Part shown: positions 25,372-32,564 of the stretch, one piece after another
Numbering within the stretch: position 1 is the stretch's first letter
How the letters are laid out: every line of letters begins with the position of its first letter
NCBI GenBank assembly: GCA_002393555.1
Contig: DGSP01000056.1
Coordinates: 3,049-67,048, forward strand
Length of the DNA stretch: 64,000 nucleotides
Direction of reading: 5' to 3'
Origin: Prevotellaceae bacterium UBA4359
GTDB taxonomy: Bacteria; Bacteroidota; Bacteroidia; Bacteroidales; Bacteroidaceae
Program-made: the position numbers and the translations under genes
Notes under the pieces: generated by a model
The model's database searches: none
Told to the model about the DNA's origin: nothing
What the model saw: the letters and a program-made list of their open reading frames with translations, nothing else

Positions 25372-25980
25372 TTACTGATTTCTGTTTATTGAGCAATTTT
25401 GCTGTTTGGCTATTTGGGTGAGCATGAGGTCTATCTGTTCTGCGAGGTTCGCGATGCCATCGTTGAGGATGATGTGGTCGGCACGGCGGCGTTTTTCTTC
25501 TTCGTCCATCTGCTGGGCCATGCGTGCTTCGATTTGCTCGGAGGTGGCGTGGTCGCGCTTCATGGCTCGTTGCAGGCGGAGAGAGTGGGGGGCATAGACG
25601 AGTACGGTGACATCGACTGTGTCTTGGAATCCTGCTTCGAAGAGGATGGCGCTTTCTTGGGCCACGATGGAGGTGTTTTGCCGTTGTGTCCAGTTGGCGA
25701 AGTCTTCTCGCACTACGGGATGGACGATTCGGTTCACTTGGGCGGCATGTGTATTGTCGGCAAAGAGGAACTGCGCGATGGCGGGCTTGTTGAGTTGCTG
25801 CCCGATATAGGCGTTGCTGCCGATGAGTTGGCATAGTTGCTCTCTGATGACGGGGCTTTCCTGCATGAGGCGTTTGGCCTCGTCGTCGCACGAATAGACG
25901 GGGATGCCTCGCTGCTGCAGTAACTGGCAGACGTAGGACTTGCCGCTGCCGATGCCTCCTGTGATGCCGATGCGTGTCAT
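25372..25980 (-). CDS. coaE: Dephospho-CoA kinase
   Basis: Last step of coenzyme A synthesis. 202 residues with P-loop GITGGIGSGKSYV at the N-terminus, SCDDEAKRL (substrate base) and VVREDFANW, HPVV, typical of CoaE. The ATG at 25980 is chosen since it begins the family's TRIGITGG; the longer in-frame extension is out-of-character sequence overlapping the YbbR gene. Its ATG overlaps the YbbR stop by 4 bp (ATGA), indicating translational coupling. Confidence 0.95.
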   Translation of the reverse strand: MTRIGITGGIGSGKSYVCQLLQQRGIPVYSCDDEAKRLMQESPVIREQLCQLIGSNAYIGQQLNKPAIAQFLFADNTHAAQVNRIVHPVVREDFANWTQRQNTSIVAQESAILFEAGFQDTVDVTVLVYAPHSLRLQRAMKRDHATSEQIEARMAQQMDEEEKRRRADHIILNDGIANLAEQIDLMLTQIAKQQNCSINRNQ

Positions 25981-26957
25981 TCTGTCACTTTCTCTATGAT
26001 GAACTCCACGTATTCGGGGTTGATGCGCAGGTTGCGTATGTTCTTTGGCTGTTGGCGCACATGGACTTGGCAACGGTTGGAGTTGGTGGTCACTTCTTTG
26101 TAGTCAACCGCCAGCAGGAAGTCGTCGGCGGTGATTTCGTTGTAGAGGGTGGCGCTGATTAGGAAGGTGACTTTGGTCTTCAACGGGAAGGTGCGCAGGA
26201 CTTTGTTGCTGGGGACGTTCTCGCTGTAGATGGGCACTTGCAGGGTCTTGTCGGTGAAGATATCGACACAGATTTGAGTTTCGATGGAGTCGGGGATGGC
26301 CTTGGCTCCGCGTGGCACCAGAAGTGCCAGTTTGGTCTGTAGCGTATCTTCGAGTTCGTTGTAGGTGACATTCTCGGTTTTGACGCTCTTGATGCTTCCA
26401 AACAGGTGGTTGGGGGCATAGATATCGACGGAGTCGGGAGTGAGGAGGGTGCCACACTGATAACGTCCGGCTGTTGTGGTGACGCGTCCATTGAAGATGA
26501 CGGGTACGCGCTTGTGTTGCCCGTTGGAGTAGAAGGCTTCAATCTTGTTGGGCGATGTGGCGCGGAAGGTGAGTCCTTGAGGCTTTTTCTTCAGGACGGC
26601 TCGCCGCAGCACGTTGGAGTCGATGATGATTCTCCCCGTCTTTGTGTTGACCTCCTTGAAGTTGATGACCAACTCGTGGGGTTCGTTCTTCATGAACTTG
26701 TAGTAGAGGGCATCCCATCCTTTGCCTGTGTAGGACACGTTGACTTCAGAAGGTATTTCGCCTGTGAAGATGACGTTCTTGGGCTGGTCTTCAATTTCCA
26801 GTTTGTAGGGGATGACGACTTCAGCAGTCTCTTTGATGGACTGCATGAACCAGAAGATGATGGAAACCAGCAGGAACAGGAGGAACACAAGAAAATCACG
26901 GTTGAGTTTAATCAACCGCAATCTTCGTAGGATGACTTTGAAGAAGTCAGTGTTCAT
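25977..26957 (-). CDS. YbbR-like domain membrane protein
   Basis: 326 residues: one N-terminal membrane helix (FLVFLLFLLVSIIFWFMQSI, about 22-41) followed by an extracytoplasmic beta-rich region with YbbR-type repeats (VPVIFNGRV, PDSVDIYAP, LQVPIYSENVP). In Firmicutes the YbbR protein CdaR regulates a diadenylate cyclase; here no cyclase is adjacent, so the partner is unknown. The gene order YajC, YbbR, CoaE on one strand recurs in Bacteroidales. Confidence 0.82.
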   Translation of the reverse strand: MNTDFFKVILRRLRLIKLNRDFLVFLLFLLVSIIFWFMQSIKETAEVVIPYKLEIEDQPKNVIFTGEIPSEVNVSYTGKGWDALYYKFMKNEPHELVINFKEVNTKTGRIIIDSNVLRRAVLKKKPQGLTFRATSPNKIEAFYSNGQHKRVPVIFNGRVTTTAGRYQCGTLLTPDSVDIYAPNHLFGSIKSVKTENVTYNELEDTLQTKLALLVPRGAKAIPDSIETQICVDIFTDKTLQVPIYSENVPSNKVLRTFPLKTKVTFLISATLYNEITADDFLLAVDYKEVTTNSNRCQVHVRQQPKNIRNLRINPEYVEFIIEKVTE

Positions 26958-27010
26958 GTGCCTTTTACTGTATTAGAAGAAAGAGGAGGGAAGATATTTT
27001 TCTTGTTTTT

Positions 27011-27334
27011 TTACTGCTGCTGGGGCTGTTGGCTGCCTTCGGCAAAGATGTAGTTGCGGTCTATCTGTACCGTTACGCCTTTGGCAATCTCGATGGTGAT
27101 GTAGGGCTGTCCCTCGTTGAGCGACTTCACTGTGCCGTAAACACCGCTGGATGTGATGACTTTGCTGCCGATGGTGAGTCCCTTGCGGAAGTTCTCGATT
27201 TCCTTCTGACGCTTGCGCTGTGGTTTAATCATGAAGAAATAGACAATGGCGAACATGGCCACAATCATGATAATCATGCTCCAATCGAAGCCACCTTTTG
27301 CAGCACCTTGTGCTGCCTGAATCAAGTTGAACAT
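27011..27334 (-). CDS. yajC: Sec translocon auxiliary subunit YajC
   Basis: 107 residues: a single membrane helix (SMIIMIVAMFAIVYFFMI, about 19-36), then PQRKRQKEIENFRKGLTIGSKV and GVYGTVKSLN, typical of YajC, which associates with SecDF in the inner membrane. The C-terminus is Gln-rich (GSQQPQQQ). It lies between nusB and the YbbR gene, 67 bp after nusB. Confidence 0.94.
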   Translation of the reverse strand: MFNLIQAAQGAAKGGFDWSMIIMIVAMFAIVYFFMIKPQRKRQKEIENFRKGLTIGSKVITSSGVYGTVKSLNEGQPYITIEIAKGVTVQIDRNYIFAEGSQQPQQQ

Positions 27335-27401
27335 AGTTGTATTGGTTGTTTTTAAGTTTTTGCTTTATTATAAAATATGTGTATGTGAGGCGATGAAAAG
27401 G

Positions 27402-28328
27402 CTATGCCTTGGTGAGGATGTTTTCCTTTTTCAGCATCTTGGCCACCGCATCGATGATTCCGTTGACATAGCCGGCACTCTTCGGGGTGCTGTACCACTT
27501 GGCTATCTCCACATACTCGTTGATGGTGACGGAGATGGGAATCTGTGGGAAACTGAGCAATTCGGCTACGGCTATCTGCATGATGACAACATCCATGTAG
27601 GCCAGGCGGCTAAATTCCCAGTTCTTGATGCACTTGCCGATGAGGGAGCGGTAGTATTCGTCGTTCATGATGGTGCGGCGGAAGAGGCGTGTGGCAAACT
27701 CTTGGTCTTCGATGTCCTTATACTCTGGCACCAGTTCCTGGTTGGCACCTTTTTCGGGGCTGAAGCGCTTGATGGTTTTCAGCACGAAGGTGTCGATGAC
27801 CTCGCGGTCGTCGTTCCAGTAGAGGCTCTGCTCTTCCAGAATGTCGTCGATGCGCTCGTCCTTCATGATGATGTTCTTGTAGAGTTTGCGCCACAGTTCT
27901 CGGTCATCGTTGTAGGTGACTTTGTCGAGAGCCATGTACTCGGCATAGTATTCGCTCTGGAGGATGTCGGCATAGAGTTTCTTCACATAGTCGAGGTCGT
28001 TGTCCCACGTCTTTTTCTTCGTATCGACAAAGTCGAGAAGTTGCTTGTTGATTTCGAGTTGTGCCGTGAACTGGTTGTCGATGAATCGGTGACTCACCTC
28101 GGCATCGATGTGGCCCACCTTGTTGAGGTGTTCCTGGTGCTCCACCTGCTGAAGCGCATAGCGCGACACGGCAACCATGAGCAAGAGCATATAGTTGTAG
28201 AGGTCGTATGCCTTCGAGAGGCTAAAAAGCAATTCCTTTTCGGCTGTGTCTATGTTTTTCCCGTTGTTCTGATAGTAAGCATACATGAGTTGTACGATTT
28301 TCAGACGGATGAGTGTGCGGTTAATCAT
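27402..28328 (-). CDS. nusB: Transcription antitermination factor NusB (long form)
   Basis: 308 residues, about twice the length of E. coli NusB because Bacteroidetes proteins carry an extra N-terminal helical segment. The start MINRTLIRLKIVQLMYAYYQ matches the family's R..A.Q.LY pattern, and the C-terminal part includes FPQIPISVTINEYVEIAKWYSTPKSAGYVNGI (quoted in parts: VTINEYVEIAKWY and GYVNGIID). It binds boxA RNA with NusE for rRNA antitermination. A TAAATTTG box lies about 98 bp upstream. Confidence 0.93.
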   Translation of the reverse strand: MINRTLIRLKIVQLMYAYYQNNGKNIDTAEKELLFSLSKAYDLYNYMLLLMVAVSRYALQQVEHQEHLNKVGHIDAEVSHRFIDNQFTAQLEINKQLLDFVDTKKKTWDNDLDYVKKLYADILQSEYYAEYMALDKVTYNDDRELWRKLYKNIIMKDERIDDILEEQSLYWNDDREVIDTFVLKTIKRFSPEKGANQELVPEYKDIEDQEFATRLFRRTIMNDEYYRSLIGKCIKNWEFSRLAYMDVVIMQIAVAELLSFPQIPISVTINEYVEIAKWYSTPKSAGYVNGIIDAVAKMLKKENILTKA

Positions 28329-28425
28329 AATGCAAAAAACTCTTTTTTTGTGTTATCTTGGCAGGAGACCAGCAGGGTGGTCTGATGCTTTGTTACTAAT
28401 GTTTTAATTCTCTTCAAATCGAGTG

Positions 28426-28433
28426 CAAATTTA
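28426..28433 (-). promoter_or_regulatory. Promoter box for nusB-yajC
   Basis: TAAATTTG on the minus strand matches TAnnTTTG. The leader to nusB would be about 93 nt. Confidence 0.5.
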
Positions 28434-28590
28434 GTGATTTAATCTGAAAAAACCACTCTTTTTGTGCGAATGATTGCCAGAAACGGAAAAAAATGGGCGA
28501 AAATCTTGTACAGAACAAAAAAAAATGACAATTTTGTAGCAAATTTTCAATCAAACACTTAAAAAGACAAAGATTTTATAGAGATTCATT

Positions 28591-29001
28591 ATGGGTGAAA
28601 TTGACAAAGACTTGGTATATTCAGAAGGTATCAAGGCGGGCAAGCGCATCTACTATTTTGATGTGAAGCAGAGCAGAAATGGCGACAAGTATATTGCCAT
28701 TACGGAGAGTAAGAAAATCAACGAGGGTACTCCTGAGGATCCCCGTTTCACATTCCAGAAGCACAAACTGTTCCTGTATAAGGAAGACTATGAGAAGTTC
28801 GTGGATGCCCTGAACCGCACACTGGGTGTGGCAAAGGGGGAAATCTCCATAGCCGATGCAGCGCAGGCGTCGGCAGCAGCCGAGGCTGCTCGCACTGGCT
28901 ACGATGCTCCGGCGGCTGATGCCTCTGCACCTACAGACGATGCTGCTGGCGACAAGCAGGAGAAAAAGAGTTTCCTGGACAAGGTGAAGGACATCTTCTA
29001 A
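28591..29001 (+). CDS. Pur-alpha-like (DUF3276) nucleic-acid-binding protein
   Basis: 136 residues. The first 90 (LVYSEGIKAGKRIYYFDVKQSRNGDKYIAITESK, in parts) match the DUF3276/PUR family of small single-stranded nucleic-acid-binding proteins conserved in Bacteroidetes and Borrelia. The remaining 45 residues are an Ala/Asp-rich linker ending in EKKSFLDKVKDIF. It is monocistronic by position, with about 260 bp of AT-rich DNA between it and divergent nusB. Confidence 0.88.
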   Translation: MGEIDKDLVYSEGIKAGKRIYYFDVKQSRNGDKYIAITESKKINEGTPEDPRFTFQKHKLFLYKEDYEKFVDALNRTLGVAKGEISIADAAQASAAAEAARTGYDAPAADASAPTDDAAGDKQEKKSFLDKVKDIF

Positions 29002-29142
29002 CTCCAATAAACGAAAACTTTCGAAGTTGAATCAATTGGCAATTCATTGTTAGGAATGTTCGTCAGCGGTCGATAAAAGGGCCGCGAAGGGGGCGAAAGT
29101 CCTCAAATACAATCAGAAATGCAAAAAAAAGAGGGAAAACTT

Positions 29143-29172
29143 TTGTCATTCTCGGCAAAAGCCGTACCTTTG
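29143..29172 (+). promoter_or_regulatory. Promoter of rplY
   Basis: TTTG at 29143-29146 and TACCTTTG at 29165-29172 (18-bp gap), one of the best matches to the Bacteroidetes promoter in the window. It implies a leader of about 137 nt before rplY (29180-29316) containing GACTC...GAGTC (29249-29276 region) and other short inverted repeats; the leader could carry autoregulation, but no known ribosomal-protein leader was recognised. Confidence 0.6.
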
Positions 29173-29316
29173 TGCCGCTTTTTTGGGCAACACATCAGCC
29201 CCACCTCGTGTGGAAGGCATCGTGTGATGGCGAATTAAGCGTGAGATGACTCCTTGAACGCGTTTCGGGGACGAGTCTTGAAAAAACTTAATTTATAGTA
29301 ACACAAAAAACAAAAA

Positions 29317-29913
29317 ATGAAAGAAATTACAATCAACGCCCAGGCTCGTACAGAGTATGGCAAGAAGGCCAGCCGTGACCTTCGTCGTGCTGGTCAGATT
29401 CCAGCCGTGTTCTATGGAGTGGAAAAAGGTGAGGATGGTCTTCCAGTGGCCAAGACCATCCAGATTTCAGAGAAGGAACTTGCAAAGTTGCTCTACACTC
29501 CCAATGTCTATATCGTCAACCTCGTGGTGGACGGCAAGGCTGTGAAGGCCATCCTGAAGGACCTGCAGTGCGACTTCGTGACAGACCGTCCTGTTCACGT
29601 TGACTTCTACCAGATTACAGAAGACAAGCCAGTTGTGTTCGAGATTCCTGTGAAACTCAATGGTCTTGCCGAGGGTGTACGTGCCGGTGGTAAACTGGTG
29701 CTCAACGTGCGCAAGTTGGCTGTGAAGGCCCCCTACACTCAGTTCCCCGACACACTCGACATCGATGTGACCGAACTCGGTCTTGGCAAGTCGATGAAGG
29801 TGGGTGCTCTCTCCTACGAGGGCCTCGAAATCATCACCTCGAAGGAAGTGGTTGTGTGCGCAGTTCGTATGACTCGTGCTGCTCGTGCCGCTGCTGCCGA
29901 GACTGCTGAGTAA
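29317..29913 (+). CDS. rplY: 50S ribosomal protein L25/Ctc
   Basis: 198 residues, the long TL5/Ctc form. The N-terminal 5S-rRNA-binding part is RTEYGKKASRDLRRAGQIPAVFYG (begins near residue 6), followed by LQCDFVTDRPVHVDFYQI. A C-terminal beta domain follows (VRAGGKLVLNVRKLAVKAP) and an Ala-rich tail (AARAAAAETAE). It has a strong own promoter and an intrinsic terminator after it. Confidence 0.95.
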   Translation: MKEITINAQARTEYGKKASRDLRRAGQIPAVFYGVEKGEDGLPVAKTIQISEKELAKLLYTPNVYIVNLVVDGKAVKAILKDLQCDFVTDRPVHVDFYQITEDKPVVFEIPVKLNGLAEGVRAGGKLVLNVRKLAVKAPYTQFPDTLDIDVTELGLGKSMKVGALSYEGLEIITSKEVVVCAVRMTRAARAAAAETAE

Positions 29914-29943
29914 ATTCCCGACGCGGAAACAATGTAAAAGCAT

Positions 29944-29985
29944 GAGAGTGTATCGTTCCCCCGACGGGGTGTTCGGTACACTCTC
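29944..29985 (+). terminator. Intrinsic terminator after rplY
   Basis: GAGAGTGTA (29944-29952) pairs with TACACTCTC (29977-29985) around an inner CCCC/GGGG stem, followed by TCTCTTT. Confidence 0.7.
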
Positions 29986-30021
29986 TCTCTTTAAAGTAGG
30001 TAAACAAAAAGAGTTTATAGG

Positions 30022-30154
30022 ATGCGGCAAGCCGCATTGTTTTCTTGGACAATAATTTCCAATAATTTCTAATAATTGGTTCCGATAATAATTATTGGAT
30101 AAAATTATCGTTAATTATCGGGAATTATTGTCCGAAAAACAAGCCGCTTGCGGC
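30022..30154. repeat. 133-bp palindromic element with TTGTTTTCTTGGACAATAATT-type arms
   Basis: Left end: hairpin ATGCGGC-AA-GCCGCAT (30022-30037) then TTGTTTTC and GGACAATAATTTCC (30047-30060). Right end: GGGAATTATTGTCC (30120-30133), GAAAAACAA, and hairpin GCCGC-TT-GCGGC (30143-30154). The two ends are inverted copies over about 27 bp. The middle is AT-rich. It has no coding capacity and resembles a miniature inverted-repeat element. Confidence 0.7.
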
Positions 30155-30182
30155 GAAAAAGGAGAAAAAACATTGTATAAGA

Positions 30183-30513
30183 TAATTTTGTGTAGTTACT
30201 TAAGAAACAAATTAGCATAATTAGAATAATTTTATCCACTAATTTTAATTACTCAACTTTCGGAAGTACACAACTTGTTCATATTAACACGAATTACACG
30301 AAAATATACAAACGATGCAGTACAAAAAAACTATTACACAAAGCACCTTCGGTGCGACGAAGCACACGAAGCCATCCGGATGGTTCGTGTCATTGGTTGC
30401 CGCTTGCGGTTTCGTGTTCTTTTTTCCCGCATGGTTTTGTGAACATTCGTGTCATTCGTGTTGAAATGAGCAGTTGGTGGTACGATAATCATTTAATTTT
30501 GTGTAGTTACTTA
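30183..30513. repeat. 311-bp segment bounded by a 20-bp direct repeat before pth
   Basis: TAATTTTGTGTAGTTACTTA occurs at 30183-30202 and again at 30494-30513. Between the copies are inverted arms ACACGAATTACACGAA (30287-30302) and TTCGTGTCATTCGTGT (30446-30461) around hairpins GCACC-TTC-GGTGC (30343-30355), CCATCCGGATGG (30372-30383) and GCCGC-TT-GCGG (about 30399-30409). The second direct repeat contains the pth promoter box. Confidence 0.75.
30494..30501 (+). promoter_or_regulatory. Promoter box for pth
   Basis: TAATTTTG matches TAnnTTTG, 20 bp from the next ATG (30521). An identical copy at 30183-30190 is part of the upstream direct repeat. Confidence 0.5.
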
Positions 30514-30520
30514 TAAAATA

Positions 30521-31141
30521 ATGTGGTTGTTTGATTTGTTTCGGGCCAAGAAGGCCGAAACGGTAGATAATAGTATGAAATATTTGATAGTGGGGCTGGG
30601 CAACATCGGCAGCGAATATGTGGGTACACGCCACAACATCGGCTTCCGGGTGATTGATGCCTTTGCCCAAAAGCAGAGTGCGGAGTGGATGGACAAACGC
30701 TACGGTGCCATCGCCAAGACACGTGTGAAGAATGCCGAGTTGACTCTCCTGAAACCCTCCACCTACATGAACCTCTCGGGACAAGCCGTGCGCTACTGGG
30801 CGCAGCAAGAGAAAATCCCCATGGAGAACATCTTGGTCATAGTCGATGACCTGAGCCTTCCCGTGGGCAAGATTCGCATGCGCGGCAGTGGCAGTGCCGG
30901 AGGACACAACGGGCTGAAAAACATAGAGTCGTGCATGATGACCCAGAACTACGCCCGCATCAAGTTCGGCATCGGCAACGAGTTTCCCCGTGGTGGGCAG
31001 ATAGACTTTGTGCTTGGCCAGTTCAGCGACGAAGACAACAAACTTGTTGACGAAAAACTTGACTACGTGGGCGAGATGATTAAGAGTTTCTGCTTGCAGG
31101 GCCTCGACCGCACCATGAATCAGTACAACAAGAAAAACTAA
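30521..31141 (+). CDS. pth: Peptidyl-tRNA hydrolase
   Basis: Releases tRNA from peptidyl-tRNA that drops off ribosomes. The conserved body begins MKYLIVGLGNIGSEYVGTRHN (in-frame ATG at 30575); catalytic His in TRHNIGF, then KPSTYMNLSGQAV, VDDLSLPVGKIRMRG and GGHNGLKNIE are all present. The first 18 residues (MWLFDLFRAKKAETVDNS) are an extension that may or may not be translated; 30575 is the alternative start. The promoter box is 20 bp before the first ATG, leaving a very short leader in that case. Confidence 0.93.
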   Translation: MWLFDLFRAKKAETVDNSMKYLIVGLGNIGSEYVGTRHNIGFRVIDAFAQKQSAEWMDKRYGAIAKTRVKNAELTLLKPSTYMNLSGQAVRYWAQQEKIPMENILVIVDDLSLPVGKIRMRGSGSAGGHNGLKNIESCMMTQNYARIKFGIGNEFPRGGQIDFVLGQFSDEDNKLVDEKLDYVGEMIKSFCLQGLDRTMNQYNKKN

Positions 31142-31159
31142 CCGTTTTTTAGTTCTAAA

Positions 31160-31425
31160 CAAAACTTTCGGAAGTTATAAAAACCACGGATTGCACATTA
31201 CACAGATTTTATGCTAAGAGAAATTTTGACAGATTGCACAGATTCTTGCTTCTTGGCGAAAGCCCATTCGGATGGCTTCAAGAGTCGTCACGACTCTAAT
31301 CTGTGCAATCAAGAAAGAACCTTTAGTTCGGCGTAGCCAATCTGTGTAATAGGCAACCCACCAGCGGATAAAATCAGAGTAATCCGTGTAATCTGTGGTG
31401 AAAAAGAACTCCCGAAACTTCAATT
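31160..31425. repeat. Nested inverted-repeat element with GATTACACAG-type arms
   Basis: The gap between pth and the S4 gene. Outer arms: CCACGGATTGCAC... (31184-31212) against ...GTAATCTGTGG (31368-31398), about 75% paired. Inner arms: GATTGCACAGATT (31232-31244) and AATCTGTGCAATC (31298-31310), perfect. The core has a CCATTCGGATGG-like word and AGAGTCGT-C-ACGACTCT (31281-31297). ACTTTCGGAAGTT borders the left side. No gene seen. Confidence 0.7.
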
Positions 31426-31442
31426 CTTAACCACTCACTTTT

Positions 31443-31886
31443 ATGGAAGCAAGATTAGACAAGTGGCTCTGGGCGGCCCGCATCTTCAAGACCCGCTCCA
31501 TTGCTGCCGATGCCTGCAAGAACGGGCGCATCACCATCGGCGGTGTAAAGCAGAAAGCCTCCAAGATGGTGAAGGAAGGCGATGTGATAGAAGTGCGCAA
31601 GCCCCCCATCACCTACGCCTTCAAAGTCTTGAAAGCCATCCAGAACCGCGTGGGCGCAAAACTCGTTCCCGAGGTGCTGGAAAACGTGACTCCGAAAGAG
31701 CAATTGGAACTCCTCGAGATGAACCGCATCAGCGGTTTCGTCGGCAGGGCGCGCGGCACAGGCCGTCCCACCAAGAAGGAGCGCCGCGAACTCGACGACT
31801 TCATCCAGCCCGCCTTCTTCGGCGACTTCGACTTTGACTTCGATGAGGAAGACGACGAGGAAGAACTCGACGAAGGGTTAGAGTAG
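31443..31886 (+). CDS. S4-domain RNA-binding protein (Hsp15-like)
   Basis: 147 residues. MEARLDKWLWAARIFKTRS and the KNGRITIGGVKQKASKMVKEGDVI stretch form an S4 domain like that of Hsp15 (HslR), which in E. coli binds free 50S subunits that carry a peptidyl-tRNA. Pth, encoded just upstream, acts on the same kind of peptidyl-tRNA substrate, so the pairing makes functional sense. The last 30 residues are an acidic run (DFDFDFDEEDDEEELDEGLE). Confidence 0.88.
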   Translation: MEARLDKWLWAARIFKTRSIAADACKNGRITIGGVKQKASKMVKEGDVIEVRKPPITYAFKVLKAIQNRVGAKLVPEVLENVTPKEQLELLEMNRISGFVGRARGTGRPTKKERRELDDFIQPAFFGDFDFDFDEEDDEEELDEGLE

Positions 31887-31921
31887 AAAATAAGCAGGGT
31901 ACAGAACGATATAAAATTGTT

Positions 31922-31977
31922 CATAAACACGGAACGGGGCAGCACCGAGTAGGGTGCTGCCCCGTTCCGTGTTTATG
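31922..31977 (+). terminator. 25-bp perfect hairpin after the S4 gene
   Basis: CATAAACACGGAACGGGGCAGCACC in two halves (CATAAACACGGAACG, GGGCAGCACC; 31922-31946) faces its exact complement at 31953-31977 with a 6-nt loop GAGTAG. It is stronger and longer than a usual terminator, with no T-run after it. Confidence 0.7.
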
Positions 31978-31985
31978 CGCTTTCA

Positions 31986-32084
31986 ACCCGTCAAAACAGG
32001 TGTGAGTCACACCCCCTCCATAGGTGTGAGTCACACCTGTGGTATAGGTGTGAGTCACACCTGTTTTGGGGGACTTGAACATGT
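31986..32084. repeat. Intergenic array A: three GGTGTGAGTCACACC palindromes, 24 bp pitch
   Basis: Perfect 15-bp palindromes (7-bp arms, 1-nt centre) at 31999-32013, 32023-32037 and 32047-32061; spacers are 9 nt. CAAAACA precedes the first and TGTTTTG follows the last, themselves inverted. The right flank continues GGGG-GA-CTTGAACA, shared with array C. The same palindrome forms array B at 58928-58990. Confidence 0.92.
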
Positions 32085-32093
32085 TGTTTTGTT

Positions 32094-32168
32094 TCAGCCT
32101 CGTGTGGCTGGTTGGCCGAGTTCCTGCTCGGTTATCTGGCAGATGTTCACCACTGCAGTCATGCCACC
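32094..32168 (-). pseudogene. Orphan 3' end of a pepT gene
   Basis: On the minus strand, MTAVVNICQITEQELGQ followed by PATRG and a stop. The last 16 residues match the C-terminus of PepT at 37691 (MTVVNICRITARELGQ) in 11 of 16 positions, and about 55 bp of DNA align. Beyond the ATG (32162) the similarity stops and the sequence is unrelated. It marks the left edge of the restriction-modification island, with intact pepT on the right. Confidence 0.7.
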
Positions 32169-32251
32169 AATATTGAGGTCGTCACCTCGTTTTTTTCGTC
32201 TTTTTAGTAAAAAAACATTTGCCGCAGCCTTCACATTCACTTTTTTTTCCC

Positions 32252-32259
32252 TACCTTTG
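32252..32259 (+). promoter_or_regulatory. Promoter box for the RM island leader
   Basis: TACCTTTG, matching TAnnTTTG. No clear -33 TTTG. It would start a transcript about 300 nt before the RM gene, covering the structured region 32263-32480. Confidence 0.5.
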
Positions 32260-32262
32260 CCC

Positions 32263-32480
32263 CTGCAAGCGTTCGGCATCCGTGCCGTCCGTCCTTGCAG
32301 ACATCGTGGGTATATTGAATCAACGTATTCAATTCTGAAGGTTCTAAGTTCAAAAATAACCCGACCAAGTTATGCAGAGAACCGAAGGAATGAGAGTACG
32401 TCTATATCGTATAGGCGTACCCCTTCCTTTTCATTTCTCTGCAATGGTTACTCTTGGTCGGGTGCTCCAGAACTTAGGGA
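32263..32480 (+). ncRNA. Structured leader or small RNA upstream of the Type ISP gene
   Basis: Three hairpins in order. (1) CTGCAAG (32263-32269) with CTTGCAG (32294-32300), inner CGGCA/TGCCG. (2) ATTGAAT (32314-32320) with ATTCAAT (32327-32333). (3) A nested long hairpin: CTAAGTTC/GAACTTAG (32344-32351, 32470-32477), CCCGACCAAG/CTTGGTCGGG (32360-32369, 32453-32462), TGCAGAGAA/TTCTCTGCA (32373-32381, 32435-32443), GTACG/CGTAC and CTATA/TATAG around a TCG loop. A further copy of GCACCCGACCAA lies at 32551-32562, touching the RM start codon. Type (mRNA leader, sRNA or relic of a mobile element) is open. Confidence 0.5.
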
Positions 32481-32564
32481 TGAAACTGCGGAAGGTGGTA
32501 CGTTTTCATTTTGTCCCCACTGTTGCTGACCAATACATTAGATTTCAAAAGCACCCGACCAACC

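Noticed and set aside
31999..32061. CRISPR array at the 24-bp periodic palindromes
   Set aside because: Only three repeats of 15 bp with 9-nt spacers, no cas genes, palindromic core; far from CRISPR dimensions.
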